DNA of 64,000 nucleotides from Varroa destructor (GCF_002443255.2 NW_019211456.1:15919557-15983556); one strand, 5' to 3'; counted from the stretch's first letter, positions 37,261-51,695 are shown. The notes: generated by a model from the sequence alone, not told the origin. Translations and numbers: made by a program.

Positions 37261-38800
37261 ATGCGTGACTGACCGAACAGACCGCACTTTAAGAAATTGC
37301 GAGAAAAGCTGTTTATTCCCAACGCTACTTCTAAAAGCTAACTACATGTAAACGAAAAACACTGTTTTAGTGCTCCCCTGGCTATCTCACAATCGGGTCC
37401 CAAAGATGTGAGATAACTCACTCTGCTGCGTGAGCCATGTAGGCGGTAAACAGATGGTTAGACAAGGGAACGTGAATTAAATGAGTGAGCAGTTAATGTA
37501 TAAATGTTCACGTTTTCCGATATACTGAGACGAGGCTCTGTGATTAAAAGAACATCATTATATTTAGTAGCAGTGAGCGAGACCTCACTAATCATAAGAA
37601 CATATATAGGACGATTATTTTTTCCTGTTTGATTCCATTTACCATCGGTTCTTAGCTGGGATCGAGAAGAACAAAGGATCTGCTATCGTCACATGTGCTT
37701 TTCTGTCTGTCTGAATGTCCCATTTGCTTCGGTTTCCGGAAGGCTGAACGCTTTTCGGATATCTCGACAAACGTTGGTGTATCAGTCAACAGATTTACTA
37801 AGCGATCGCGTTTGGTTTTTCTAAAAAATTAGGATTTCATATGTGATAGCGCGCGCAATTTTCAAACTGAATAGGTTAAGTTCTGTCAAATAATAATAAG
37901 GCCCGCCAACGACACCTACTACGCTGTGTAACTCGGTCTATATGAAGAAAGTAGATTTTTATGTCATACGAAGGTTCCCAGCGCACGACTTCGACTGCTA
38001 CATTTATAAAACGCAGGGACACTACGACCTCAATGAGAATTACATGTCAATATTTTATAAGTGTACGCAACGATATCATGTAAAATATATGAACGGTAAC
38101 GTATGTGATAGTCGCAATACATAACCTTGGACTAGTTTCAGCTTTGTGCATTTAACAAGGTCACTTCAAAACACTTGGACCACACACACATATTTAACAC
38201 GGCGAACGTTACGGAACTCGTTACACTGGCCGCCTTAAATGTTAGCTTCAATTGAAATATCTAGTTTAATGATAATAAACGGAGTAAATAAACAAATTAT
38301 ACTATATTTTTATCTATTGCATTATTTTATGTCAATAAAAAGAACTCGATGTATTTCAAAAGGTGAAACGTTATTATTAACTTTTTGTGGATCCCTTTCG
38401 TGAGGCAAAATTATTTGATACTGACGTTACTTAATGATACATAATACGATAGCTGATAATGACAGAAGGAGAACCAATACTTATGGAAAATTCATAAAAG
38501 CAACTTAAGCCACTCTTAGTTTGATATCAACAGGAATTAGAGGACTCCTCTTCATTGCGGCGGCACAATTACGTCCTGTTTCAAGGCGCAACCTTTAATG
38601 GCAACTAAAATGCGCTATTTATTCTATAGTCATCATATATCAAAAGCTACCATAAGGAGGTCTATTCAAGATGACTGTATTGAACACATCGGCCGCACAA
38701 TGTCGGGAAAAAGTTTCTTAGTAACGCTTGACAGGTTTAGAGATGAAAATATGTAGGTATTTGGCAAAGAGTTATTTAGCACGCGAAGGAACATGCGCTG
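37261..38800. other. AT-rich spacer, no gene recognised
   Basis: Nothing recognisable apart from short open frames. Confidence 0.5.
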
Positions 38801-40920
38801 CTATTGCAGCTGGCGAATGCTGAAACTGAAAGGGTTACGTCGCGTTAAGCAGATGTAGCAGGCGTCGTCGCCGATCTACGTTACGGATGGTGGAGAACGA
38901 AACGGACAGGAGAGAAAAGGCATGAAGTCTCCTGTGGATGAAAAATGGCAATCGTTGGATTCCTGCGAATAAGATCTGCGAGTGTCCGACTACTAAGAAA
39001 AGGAGTTCCTCTCCCTCTTTGGCGTCTCTGGTTTTTTTTAGTCGCTCACTTTGCTCGGAGTAACCCTTCCAAAAAAAAGGAGATTGAGGAACTTTACCGT
39101 TCAACGGCCGCACCGCAGACGAAAATGCGAGCAAAGCTGAATAAGCTGAATATCGGAATGGTCGAAACGGCGGTGGCTGTTTCTACGGTTGAAAAGAGGG
39201 AAGAGCATTTTTGTCACGAGACACACTACCTACCAGTAAGGCGGATGCTAGACGAACAGATGGGGCTTCTGTCTGACGGCCTCCTTTTACCCCGTGCCAA
39301 CACACAGGCAAGGGGCTACGTAAGCGCCATCAGCAAAGCGAAGATATATCGGTGCCATATTCATGCTCACTAGTGGCCTTTTTAGAAGAGGACGCAGCGA
39401 TCTAGTTTAACTTCGAACGTCATACCAACGTACAGTAAAAACGATGAGGTATATTAACACTGATGAGGTTGATAAGCATGTGCAGTTATGAAGTGGAATT
39501 ATTATGGAAAAATCATATTTGCAATAACCATGCATGCGCATGCGATGTAAATTAACAAGGTTTTCAACACTGTTTTTAGCAGGTGCAACTTCAAAGGGAC
39601 TGGTAAAGCTTATCTTATGGTAGTTGTTACTTATGTACATATTTCTACAGTTTGAGACAGACATTTATTTTAGCTTCGTATACGCGAACGTACGTGGAGT
39701 GAGCTAAAACCTTTATTTGCATCGACTGTAAAGATCCGCCGCACTATCCGTAGAGGACATAGCTTAATGAGGTGGAAAGTGTGATTAATAAATAGGAATA
39801 AAAAGGAAGCACACATAGACTTACACGAGAGAAAAAAGCAAAAATTTGGGAGGACGTTGCACGAAGGAAATGCCAGGGAACGAATGAAACTGTAGGACAC
39901 TGTGGAAAAATATCCGCTAACGAACGTGATGTAGGCGTCAGAATCGACGCATGTCAGTGTGTGCGTATATGAAGAATGTCTATGAACCAGGATGTCTGGC
40001 CCCAGATAATGCCGCGAGATTGTGGTCTTTAGAGTAGGCAACCAACCAGAGACAAACTTAGGAAAGCGTATGTGTGGGCCTCCAGTAGCAGCCATAGACC
40101 TTCTGGAGCTTGGGAGGAAAGGCTCGAAAAAAAAAAGAAAGAGGCTTTTTAAGAAAGTAACCAAGTAGTGATGAAGGAGAGTAGGTTAATTTGAAGGATC
40201 CGCATAACCAAAGCAGGCAGACGTTCTTTTTCCCTTAGCAATATGTCTATGGTTTGAGGAATAAAACAACTCAAGCTATCTTTACGGCCGCAGTGCAAAT
40301 TATTGCGACCGCCGTTCTCAGTGCGCGTAGACCTAGCAACATCAAAGTAACACTTTGACGTTCGGCTGCGTCGCCTACTTAGATTCTGTCTAGAGGAAAG
40401 GTAACATTCATACGTCACGTCACATGGACGATTCAGAGTGGCTTCGCCAGAGTCCCAAAGTCTGAAAGGAGAATAGTATGATCTAAGGGGCCGCAGGGCG
40501 TTTTTATCGCTCCGTTTCTGTCTTCTCCTTCTGTTCGCCATTGCACTTTGTCTCTTTTTTGGCGATATGCTTCTTAGATCTCAGGAGAGCCACAATGGCT
40601 CGGTCGGCTTCTTTCAATGCAGGCTATAGCTTCTTAGGACGGTCGACGGGTTTTAAACCGAGGATTTTCCCCGTTTATTGCGTTCCATACCCAATCTTTC
40701 TACTACTATTACTGTTTGCGGTCTTATATGGCTGCTTCCTGATCTTGCAGGCGCTTCTCTCATCCTTTCGACCCGAGCAAAGCTTAGGGGTAGCTATCCA
40801 TTATTCTCGTTTTCACCCTTTGCATTAACAGCATTTATGCATTTCCCTCTTTTTTCGTTTTTCTTTTCCGCTTCTTTGACCCGTTCGCATTATTGAATAC
40901 TCTGCCACTCGCTGACGACC
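38801..40920. other. GC-richer island (F)
   Basis: GC-richer blocks at 38800-39400 and 39690-40920, with GA-rich plus strand near 40100-40145 and pyrimidine-rich plus strand near 40670-40870. ATG-started frames occur at 38945-39373 (plus, 142 residues) and 40541-40149 (minus, 130 residues, basic N-terminus). Neither resembles a family I know. Confidence 0.35.
38945..39373 (+). CDS. unassigned ATG-started open frame, 142 residues
   Basis: Starts MAIVGFLRIRSASVRLLRKG, with a hydrophobic stretch WRLWFFLVAHF at about residues 26-36 and a lysine-rich middle. I recognise no domain, and no flanking splice sites or promoter mark it. It could be a chance frame in a GC-richer block. Confidence 0.1.
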   Translation: MAIVGFLRIRSASVRLLRKGVPLPLWRLWFFLVAHFARSNPSKKKEIEELYRSTAAPQTKMRAKLNKLNIGMVETAVAVSTVEKREEHFCHETHYLPVRRMLDEQMGLLSDGLLLPRANTQARGYVSAISKAKIYRCHIHAH

Positions 40921-43900
40921 CAAAAGTTTGTGTGGTCTGCTGGCGACGAACATCTATGAACACGTAAGCATTTTCTGGTCATTCATTGTCGTGCTAAAAA
41001 TGATGACCTCACGACGAACCGTTTGCATCTGATAAAGCAAAACTATATTCATAGAAAATTTGAAAAGAAAATGGTCGCAAGCATAGTGACTTCTACAATA
41101 GGTGTTACAGCAGCTTTTCTCGGTTCTCAATTGACTCTCTATGCATGTAGTCAACACGTGAACATGTGCGTTATGTGTACAGGTCAATACGCAGGGCGTG
41201 AATGCTTGTTCATGAGCAGCGTTACTTATTTATTACATCAGCATATTGGCTTCGCTCTATCAATTTTAACAAACGCCATGTTTTTGGAATGCTTATTTTG
41301 ACCGCTGTGCTTTCTAACTCAGAACATGACAAAGGACTGCGAAGTACCACTTTGAGAAAAAAAACATTAAATACGACCTAGTGCAAATTATTTGCTGCGG
41401 TTATCCTTGGAAATTATAATCGCCCATATTATAATAACTAAATATTGATAGTTGCTATACTTTTCCTTCGCTAACCTAAAATCACCTACTTCTCTTCCAA
41501 TTGATTACGGCGACGGCTGTATAAACGCACTTTACACACGTCCTAATCCTAGCTAAAATGGGAATCATATCGTCAACGATGAAATTAATTCAGTCAGTAA
41601 AATGAACCTAAATAACAAGGCGCAGTCATTCTGAACAAGTGTAAGATAAATTGCTTTATTGAAATCATTAATGACCGTACCTATGGAGGCCTTCCGTAAT
41701 TATCAAGACGAACATGGACAATTCCGGCATCTTTTGTAAACAATCGCTTAGATAAATAATGCTATGTTATAGATGCTGCTCCGTGGAAAAACGAAATCGG
41801 TGATCCCATACGACGACAGAGGAATCCAACTTAAGCCATACTGTAACCTCTAACAAACAGAATTACAATTGATCAAGATCACAACCAAATTAGTCATTTT
41901 GGTGATAAAAATGCTCATAGCACTACGATCTCACAGCCATGAACGTTGGGGTGACTTTTCATGAAAAATTGTTTTATATAGCTCCCGTGCGAAAATTTAT
42001 CTATCATGACTAGGCATATAAAAAATAACCCTAACATGCAAGCTATCTAATTTTAAAGACTACTCTTCGGAAGTACGGAGCATTCCGAAATTCGATGATT
42101 TTATGGGTGTAGTTCGTTGTTTGAACGTCGGAATTCAGTTATTTTCGACGGAGGTCGTGTTTATTGCAGAGGTGCATAAAAACGCCGATGGAGCACTGTT
42201 TTTGGCAACATTGCTCGGAAAACGACTCCAGATCCATGTTGTTCCTCTCCACTAGAAAGCGATCAATACAAAAATGGCATAGTTACGGTATTGCAAATAA
42301 CAAGCACTATCAATATCGGGAAATTGATGATTAGTCATGGTCGAATATGTTTATTTGCTCTTTGATTATAGTATGATACAGTACACAATATCATCATCTA
42401 TCAAGTCAAAAACAAACCCTTTCAGTCGAATATGCCTTTTATCTATTCTAAATGGGACGACAAAGTCGAGTGCGGAGCTGGCTGGCCTCCAGGTGGCAGG
42501 CAAAACATCCTCAACTAATAGTACTAATAATGCATAAAAAAATGTATGCGGTTATTTATGTTGATGGTGTAAGCTTTGGCGGCGGCAGCAACGAAGACCT
42601 CGCTTTTCTTCTATTTTAACGTTTGTTGCTATTGTTTTTACGCTCTTATTAGTTGAGAAGAAGCAAGAAATCAGAGAATGGGCAAAAAAATGCCGAGGGT
42701 GATGTTAAAAGTTGGTTTGAAAAATTAAATTCAACACTTCGCTTCCACGCCCACTGCCTGAGGTCGAAAGATCTCCTAACCGAAATAACAACGAATCCGT
42801 GCAGATATTTTAAAATCCCTTACTTTGAACATAAGAAACTTCTTTTGATACGTTATAAGGCAAAGATAGCTCTAGAGTCACTATTTAAATATATAAACTG
42901 ATAGGACAGTAATTTATGAGACCGCAGGGGCAATGTTAGGACATGAACACTCTTGCGTCCCTACTGGGTTTTATATGGTACACATTATCAAAAAGAATTA
43001 ATTTACACTATACACGGAAGCAAATAACAGTGTGAAAATGGCATCTGTAGGCTTCGCAAGCATTTTTCTTTAACCGAATAGTCATTTTTTGACAGTTATG
43101 GTATAATTTATGTAAGTAAGTTTAGTTGCATTAATTATATTACAGCTTCATTTTTTTTATGTTTTTGGAAAATCTGCAGAGTGAGATGCGCCTGATAATT
43201 AACCGTTATATTATCCGGTTAACAAGATTTTCAGATTTTAGAACTGATACACTTTATGAATATACCATTCTTTTCCAGAAGAGCGGTATCAATTTAATTC
43301 TGCAATTGCATCCATGATGAAGAAAAAAGAGTATAGTACCTTTACAAGATGCCATTACATCTTTCATACCCTGCAAGTTTATAGAGAAAGGACTTTGATG
43401 GTGATTTAGCAGAAGTATCAGCACAACTAAGTACAACAGCAGCTGTGAAAATACTCACCAGAGTCATCATAATCGGCCCTTTTGTGCGCTTGGATGGGTG
43501 GGAACGAACAGGCAATTGTCATAGCATCATAGAATTCATCCACGTTACACACCTTATAGGAATTATACACAAATAAATTTAGATAAGATAAACGACAAAG
43601 GCCACTCAGGAACCGACGAGCTCGACGTAACTAATGGCAGCCGAAAAGGTATGGAGCTATTTCATCTGGTTAAAAATCTCAACCAGTGAAAAACGTCTCA
43701 TAAAATAACAACAAATGATACTCACAAATGCATTTCTTTTAGAATTGCCTATTGAACCAAATTGGTTGAAAGATATAATGCAGGGCTAATGAGAGTATTA
43801 GCATGTTATAAGCAAGTACAAATCTGAATCGGAACAAACTCATTCGAGCTTGTGCATCCTGGTGATTCTAGGCATTACCAGTGTTGGCGAGACAAACCAT

Positions 43901-46900
43901 CGATTATTCCGAACTTTTATTGCTTCTCTGAGCATTTTATACCTGTGTTGCGACTCCAAGCCGATTATCTCCAGCAGTAACCGCATCCTTTATATGAATG
44001 GATGCGGAACTTAAAATAGATACATTTCTGAACTTATTTTAAAAAACCCACTTAAAAATAACGTAAACTGCCTCAATGTTTAAAACGAGGGCTGTATCTT
44101 GGCATAACTTCAAGAGCAGCTAAAATCCTGTCATTTGTCAGTTACACGAACCGGTACAAGGAACGTAGATTTTAAGAAATACCTCAGCTTACGTTCGACG
44201 TACCGTAAAAATCGTTTGCAGGTGGTCGAAACTTAACATATATATATATATATACAACCATTTGTAAGTTAGCGCTATATTATTGGGTGAGTTTGTATAC
44301 CGTTTCGTTGATATTATTGTACTTTGCTACTCCTACATATCATTAACGTGATAGCTCGCCAACTATACACTGGTTCACGCAAGAATTTATTGCAAACTAA
44401 AAAATGGTATGGTTCTTGTTTCCACTGTAAATACTGCATTGTTATTTAAAATTAGAGTGTTTGTGCAGCTCATTTGAAGTCAATTGAAAACTTGTCTCTA
44501 TTAGAAAATTTAGCTCCTAAGATCTTTAGGAATCTCTACCGTATGCGCGGGCCTTTCGAACGCGCACTCACATTACATCTCTGCCATGACATCTTACAAA
44601 CGATGACTTGCTCCATATGTTAGCAGACTTATACGAACCTAAGAGTCAGCGCTCTCAGTGGAGCAGACGACCGCCTTTCACAAAAGTAATTTATCTTCGA
44701 AAGGAACTGTGCCTCTTCATCTAGGACCCAAAGTGTTTTAAGGTAGGCTGGGTCTCAAGAGCGCAAAATAAGGTTTCGAGAGTGCAAACAGTCTTCCCGC
44801 TATTCTAGCTGAGCTAATGTGCAGGGCACATGCCATCAGGCAAAGCGTGCGGTCCTAGGGGAGCCTTTTTTTCAAACGGAGCCCACACGATCAGCACGAG
44901 AGCGGCTTAGCTTATATTATTATACTAAAACAGCTGCCGAGCGGATTATATTACATAAAGCACAGTTAGGTTTCTTGAAAAAATTAAATAGCAAAGTATA
45001 CGATGAATGGACGAAACTTGCACGGCAATGTCGTCGATCAAGCAGTTAAACTGTAGGAACAAAGTAGAGGGAGCCGAAACCTTCACTGATTGTTCTTTAC
45101 AGAAATCTTCAGAGAAGATGTCCGGTTATAAAAATGTTTTCTAGCTAACGGGTCTTGGAAAATAATTTGTATGCAATAATCACTTTGCAGATCTATCTCA
45201 TACGTTTTCCTCATACAATGAACGATTCAAAAGACCACACACAAGCGCGATGAGAAATTGTTCCTTAGCCAAAGCCTTTGCTCATAAGTCGAGCAAATCT
45301 ACCAAATCGGACTATTTACAATGGCGCGGAGCATCAATTTAAATAAACGATATACGCATGGTGAATTCTCAATATTACATAAGCTTCCATAACTCCAGGC
45401 CTTAAAAATAGCTTCAGCAACACACTACTTAACACAGCGTTCACCTAGCAATCCACAAACTTTATCCAGAGTCATCTAGGATTTTAACTAGTTTTATTTG
45501 AAAGCTTTCCATCTAAGGCTAAATAAATACCTGAACAAAGCTTATCCATACCTATGCAATAGAAGGATTAGCTAAACGAAAATAGCTCAGTTGGGGAATA
45601 CAAACTTTCCCTAGTAGTTTGAATTGCGTTTATCAAAAAAAGTATAGTCAGTTAATGGTCGGTCCCTGTATTTGTTACATATTGCGTGTGATCAAATTTT
45701 AAACGGAATTTCGTTCCGGAGCCACGGTCTGCGAGGTACGCTTATCTCGTAATATCAATCGGAAAAATATTTAATTTTTGGCAGCAACTAGAAAAAAATA
45801 TTGATGGAACATACTACTGAAAGTGCGCACCGAAAATCGAGCGCTATTCTTGGAAAAAGAGTATGTCATGAAATGGCGTAACGTGTTTTTTGTCATTTTT
45901 AGTGATGTAACACTGTCAGATCGTTAGATTGGTGATAGAGTAGATAAAAGATAATGAATAAAATGAGGTTCCAGCAAACCTTGACTGTCGGAAGTAGTCG
46001 CGCTTCTGTAGGAAGTACAGGAACCGTTGAAAGGAAGATCAGCGCCCCAATCAAAACGGATCTTGATATAAGAAGATAGGATCGGAAAAACGACTGCATC
46101 TAAAACAAAATGTAAGCGTGTAATAAGGAACACATTACAAAGCAGTTTTGTTACGGAAGACGCAGTAAAACCGACCAATTTCGCGTCTGACAAGCAAGCT
46201 GCGTAGATACGTAATAGTAATAGGCAGTTTTGTTCATCAAGTTTTTATTCAGGCAATTCCTGAATAAAAACTTGATGGAGTTACACGCCACCTTCCTCCA
46301 CTGACTGCTTAAAGACTTAAATCTTATTTTTGAAACATCTGCGAATTTTCGGTCATTCTGTAGACAATAGGCTCTTTCAGGAGATTCCTGCTTCAACAAC
46401 TAACCTTCGTGCAAAATGACTACACTTAAGCGTCGAAGGCCAGATCTGGTCGTCTGTAAAAGAATTCTAATTTTTCGAGTATTTGAATAACAAAGTGCCA
46501 TATAAAAAATCTTATTCAGCTCACGTTTCGATGTGAAATATATATGTTTTCCTTATGACTGGTTTGTACAGTAAATGTCTTTGTGACTAGACGTATAAAA
46601 GCTTAGCCTGTGACTACAGTTTGCTAACCTTAACAGGCCCTCTTGATAGGTAAGGTCCTTGACAGATAGTTATTCATACGAGTTCTTCGTTATCGCTCAA
46701 AGCTCATGGACAATATTTATATACGATATAGAACCCTCACTTATACACATGCCAACAAATTACTCAATGTCGAAGAGCTGAGAATCCAGTTGATGTCCTT
46801 TCTTTTCCAAGTGTTTGTCCTTAAATTATTATGCCTGTCGCCATATTTTGATTCATATAAACTATCTTTCTTTGTTGAGCGCATTCAAAGCATTCGGCTA

Positions 46901-49900
46901 TCGAAGTTTATCCTCATCTCATGTTACACTCGTGTGATCATGACCTTTTCTTTGTACATGCATATACCGATTCTGCAATAAGGTAGATCTACGATAGAAT
47001 GAATAGTTTGAAAAGCATCTATTAGAAATGGTAAGTACAACAACAAACTGTGTTAGTTGCCATATAAACACTCGACATGTTTTTGTTGCAATCGTTATTA
47101 TGTGTTTATATGTAGTATGGCTCTGACGCTGACTACTACTCACCGTGTCGCGGTCGTAGTTGCTGTGGACTACGAGAAAGTGTGATCGACAAACATGAAC
47201 GAGTCATTTTATACTCGTCAGGCGTCAGGGTCGGTACCTTGGAGTTGCATCTCGCCCCTTCTGTGCTACTTAGACGATCACTGCCAACATAGATCGCCAC
47301 TAGCAGCTGGAATACGCAGGCGCAACAAACACGGTCGGTCGACAGCCGTGGAGCGCGACAACACTGCAACAAAATGTGCTGCCGTCACATATGAGAATAT
47401 TACACAATATGAAGACTCAGTCGACGGTGAGGTTCTGCCACCTCAAGCCGGTGTGACACGGGAATGAGACTGCAGCATGCGGGCACCCTGACAGTCAAAT
47501 CAAATCGTTCTCAAAATGTGAACGTATGACCTTAAGATTTCCTCGTTGCGCAACAGTGTTCGAGATGGCCTTAAGACGACCCAACATCATCAATGCTATC
47601 TGCTACTTATGGCAGGCGCTCGACGCCGACGCGACAGTGCAGTATATTGGGCCATATTGCAACTTCTCCCGGAAGCGATAGATGTTTTATGTCACTCACG
47701 CATCACCACAATATATACACATTCAGAGATACAGCTATATTTATGTCCTACACATTCGGTACGGCCCGTAAGTGGTTAGGAGAATATGCCGGTTTTTTTT
47801 GTCAACGGCATACTTCATTTCGTCTAACTGGCTCAAATGATGCCCTGCAACAAGAGAAAAAGATTCTATTGCCATACGTAGATGGCCTTTGACAGGAGTG
47901 TTTCTCGACCCTAAGATGAGTGAGCCCCAAATTGTATTAGAACTCTATAATGGCAACTTAAAATTTTGGATGAGATCCTACGGGATAGGTTGGTAAGAAA
48001 GAAGTGACCTAGACCTCCAAATATAATGAAGAATGTTCGCCTGGCTGGTGGAACCTAACAAGCGTATTTCATCGCCATATGCTGCAGGGAGGGTGACTGC
48101 AATCATGAATTAGATCGACACTTATGCTCTACATGAAAGAAGAACACCTCATTTAAGAGCATGTTGAGTTGTCAGTAGATAGAGAAAATGGCGCTTTATG
48201 AAACCGTGAAATAAAGTGACGATAGAAATAACGTTTTTATTCAAAGGAAGCAAACCCATAGCTTACAGACTAGAAGAATGAATCTTCTTTCTGAAGCACC
48301 CTTCGCAGTCAGCAAAATATTGAACAGACACTTTACTAGCTGTTGATGAAGTTTTTTTTTTAGCCTAAAATCAGCTAAAAAAACGTATCAGAATTTCTTT
48401 TTCTTTTTAAGAAGTGCACTCTGTTGTCCACCCGATATCCCAGAGCACATTAAAAACGAAGCGTTTTTTTCCAGCATAATAGAAGTCACGATGAGGCGAT
48501 GGACCAGGTGTAACGATACCAACTGTCTTGCGACAATAAAAAGGCGAAATCTGCTTTTTGGCCTTTTTTGCTTTCTCAATGAATGTCTTTACCTAGGACA
48601 GGGCCAGTATTGCTCTTTAAGTGCTGCTTATAGAACGGCTTGCAATATCTTGCGGCTTGCGGGTTACTTACATAAATTAAAAAAAAACCTTAACTACCGA
48701 TTTTTAGGAGCTTAACCTAAGGAGGTTTCAAAATGTTTAAAGCTTGTTTTCCAGGAGATAGCTAATGACTAGCTGGTTGCAATTTTTCATCATGCAGAAA
48801 TTCAACATAATGCCGATAGTTACCGAACAACACAGTTTGCTTCTACGTGTGTTTCGCGAATCACAACGATAGCTCTGATATGGGACAAACGAGTCCATTT
48901 ACTGTTAAGGTTAATGATCCGTTGAAATGTATAATAATGCGCTTCTTTGCAAAAGCTTGGTTTTAACTCTCGGGAACATCCTGAAATACTTCTACATAAT
49001 AATAATTCTAATAATTCTAATAATTTCTATAACAAAATGGAAAACTTCGAATATTAAGGATAATAAGAACGGCGACCTTGGGGTGACCAAAAGTTAGAAA
49101 ACATAAAGTGGTTAACTAAGCGTGAAAATCATTGGAAAAAGACTGTCATTTAGAAGTTCGTACATCGTGATACAGGACATATATAGTTGAGTACTAATTT
49201 CATCAACACCCATTCACCAGCAGTGATCTCCCACGGAGTTCACGACCGATGAGAATATCACCAACGTTTGCAGACAGATACACAGGTGTTTCGCGACTCT
49301 GCTTCCCATCCACAGTGTTTTGTTAAATAGGAATAACCCAATTTTGTCATTAGATCCAGTGGAAGTGTCCTAATTTCACCCATATCTTCGAGCTGGAAAG
49401 CTTAATAGTGCAATATATAATTTGCGCAGCATACAGCGATAGTATTGAAAATTCACGATTAACATTCAAAAGTATATTTGTTTTATTGATTTGTCGTGTC
49501 CTTGTATTAAGTACATAATCAAAAAAAGCAAGTAAAGACATATTAGTGAACAGTAAAGAAAGCTTTTGTAATGGAAACCGATCAAGTCTCAATTAAAGAT
49601 TATTGCTAGCTAAAATTACCCGTAGAACCGTACGTATTCTTGTTAGTTTTGTAAAATAATGTATAGCTATAGTACTATTGACAATATATAACGCATTCTG
49701 CAAATTCAGTGACTGACTAGGATTTTCAGACCTAAGAATTGAGGCTTATGGTTCAATGCACAAACAACCAATCTTTATTTAAATTGGAGTTCTTCAAATC
49801 GACAGCTAGGCATTTCTTCGAACGGCTAGCCGCCTTTTCCAGCGCCGACCATAGTGTGTCTATGCCCCCTCTCGAGCCTCACGGATCTTAGCTTATAGAC

Positions 49901-51011
49901 AAAAACTTTTTCGGCTGCTGACCTTTTTTGTTGGTGATTCAGCTACTGTCTTCCACCCTCACCTGAAAACTTTAGTTTCAAGATTTCATTTGTTTCCCCA
50001 TCGATGCTGGAGCCTCGCCTATGTGTACTCTACCTATCTTACTACAGTCCGTAAACCTGCATATGCCCTATGCCTAATTAAAAACTGCTGGAAGAGATTT
50101 CATCGTGACACGTCTGTCTGCTACTCACGCAAACAATGTGAGTAACGCTGTGAAACCTTACATACGGTTCAACCTTTTCGCCGCAGTAACAATAGCAAAG
50201 CGCTGTTTGTTGTACACACCGTATAACTTTCCTAGTTAGCGATGACACGGTATTTACATGATGCTTATACAACGAACAAACAGTTGTTCATATCATTGCT
50301 GCTATTATTAAAACTAAATAAAAGGGGGCGCTGAAATGTTAGCGTTTCCGTACATTCGGGCCGATGGAACAAGAAGTTCAGCGAATAGGTAGACTAAGTA
50401 GTGGATTAAGGCAATTAGATTTATTGATGTATCCGAAAATAGAGAAACTGCCGGAACGTCTTTTTGAATTTGAATTAAAGTGTTGCGAAAACAAATTCCC
50501 CATTTGGCAGCTGGATGGAAGTTGTGAGTTCTTTCAATTTCTTTCAAGCTGATCAATAGTTACAGTCTGTTTGATTCAACGATTTCTAAATAGTATGCAA
50601 ATGGAAGTTCTGCATATTGTACCGTATACGATAGGCTTGTTAAGCTATTGCGTCGTATACTTTTATTACATGGAATTTTACTTTGTTTATTAAACGTTTC
50701 AAAAAAGTTCTTACGTTATTCGTTGTGTGCGAGAATTCACCTAAATACGAGTCTAAGATTCGAGGATCGACGAAGTGCCTTATAGAAAAATGGAGAAAGT
50801 TTTTATAGTCAGCATTGTCACAACACGGTCTATTTTGATTTGAACGTTCTTTTCAGTTTAGTGATTCAAATGTCCAAAAGTGTTCTGTAAAAGTAAGCGA
50901 TGAAAGTCAGGATATTTCTTCCTTAAAAATGCCCCACGTGGGCGAACAAGCAGTATTCCACACATTGTTGCTTTTAAACAGTAAAATAACATCGACATGA
51001 GATCGGCACAA
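40921..51011. other. mostly AT-rich intergenic DNA, no gene recognised
   Basis: About 10 kb without an identifiable protein. It includes a small inverted repeat CCGCATCC/GGATGCGG at 43981-44007, a TA run near 44240-44254, a GC-richer patch at about 47140-47480 and the hairpin at 46235-46277. Confidence 0.5.
46235..46277. repeat. perfect 19-bp inverted repeat, 5-base loop
   Basis: CATCAAGTTTTTATTCAGG at 46235-46253 is followed by CAATT and then its exact reverse complement at 46259-46277. A transcript of either strand would fold into an uninterrupted 19-bp stem. It may be a young inverted duplication, transposon termini brought together, or a small-RNA hairpin. A 5-base loop is tighter than usual for an animal microRNA. 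Confidence 0.85.
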
Positions 51012-51563
51012 CATACTAACGTTGAGAAGTCGGTTCCAAACGAGTGGGTGCATAATTTGCTAAAGGAATTTCCAGGAGATAAAAAAAATGCCGGTACTCT
51101 TTGAACAATTTTCTAATTGTTTTGAAGGAAATGACGACCTTTCTATGAATGCTGCAAAAAGGCCTAAGATTTGCGCTCAGTCCAACGAAGAGTTTTATAC
51201 CTCAAAAAAAATGTTTAGAAATGGCGGACAAGTACTTGTATATGACCAAGGTGCATCAAGTAAATAAAATTGTCCAGCAGACAAGGCTCTACATACGAGG
51301 CAAAGTCATTCTCATTTATAAAGATGCCAGACCACAAATGAACCATGCGGATCTGCAAAAACTTCGATGGATGCGAAGGTTTTTGCACCCACTATATTCC
51401 ACTATATATACAGGCCTTGTGCAGACGAATTTGTGCCCCTCTCATCAACGAATGAGATTTCTAACAGTTTGACGAGGAACATGATTTCAAAAACCGGCTG
51501 GACGAATTCTCCAATAGTGGAACTGAAAGTGTCTGGCGAGACGGAGTATTATTAATGATATAA
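51012..51563 (+). pseudogene. broken mariner-family transposase
   Basis: Pieces of mariner transposase appear in order over three plus-strand frames. At 51012-51070, NVEKSVPNEWVHNLLKE resembles the K.VPHEL region. From about 51230, VHQVNKIVQQTRLYIRGKVILIYKDARPQ matches the segment leading into the family HDNARPH box; at the second catalytic aspartate position the remnant has lysine (YKDARPQ). It continues LQKLRWMRRFLHPLYS, matching the HP.YSPD block. At 51471-51563 another frame reads DFKNRLDEFSNSGTESVWRD, matching the C-terminal segment, and then ends at TAA. At least two frameshifts and the lost catalytic residue make it inactive. Mariner transposases move DNA by cut-and-paste at TA sites. 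Confidence 0.75.
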
Positions 51564-51670
51564 TTGATTTAAAAACGTAAGGACATTGCTGAAAATTATG
51601 GTGGACACATGATTCATTGATACGTTGTTAGAATTTAAATGAAACATTACGTTTTTCATTAGGTGAAAAG

Positions 51671-51695
51671 TTACCCTTTTTTTCGCAACTTAATA
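51671..51695. mobile_element. probable 3' terminal inverted repeat of the mariner remnant
   Basis: TTACCC, seven T residues, then CGCAACTTAATA has the look of a mariner right end (T-rich, CGCAACxTAA, then a TA target). It lies 108 bases past the transposase stop. A possible left partner is at 50688-50710 (TATTAAACG then a run of A), but the match is poor and would give an element of only about 1.0 kb, so an internal deletion would be needed. Confidence 0.4.

Noticed and set aside
39670..40164. 164-residue minus-strand open frame
   Set aside because: It starts on TTG, its content follows a purine/pyrimidine-skewed sequence, and no domain is recognisable.
40149..40541. 130-residue minus-strand ATG frame with basic N-terminus
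   Set aside because: No domain, no splice context and overlapping frames on the other strand; mentioned only within island F.
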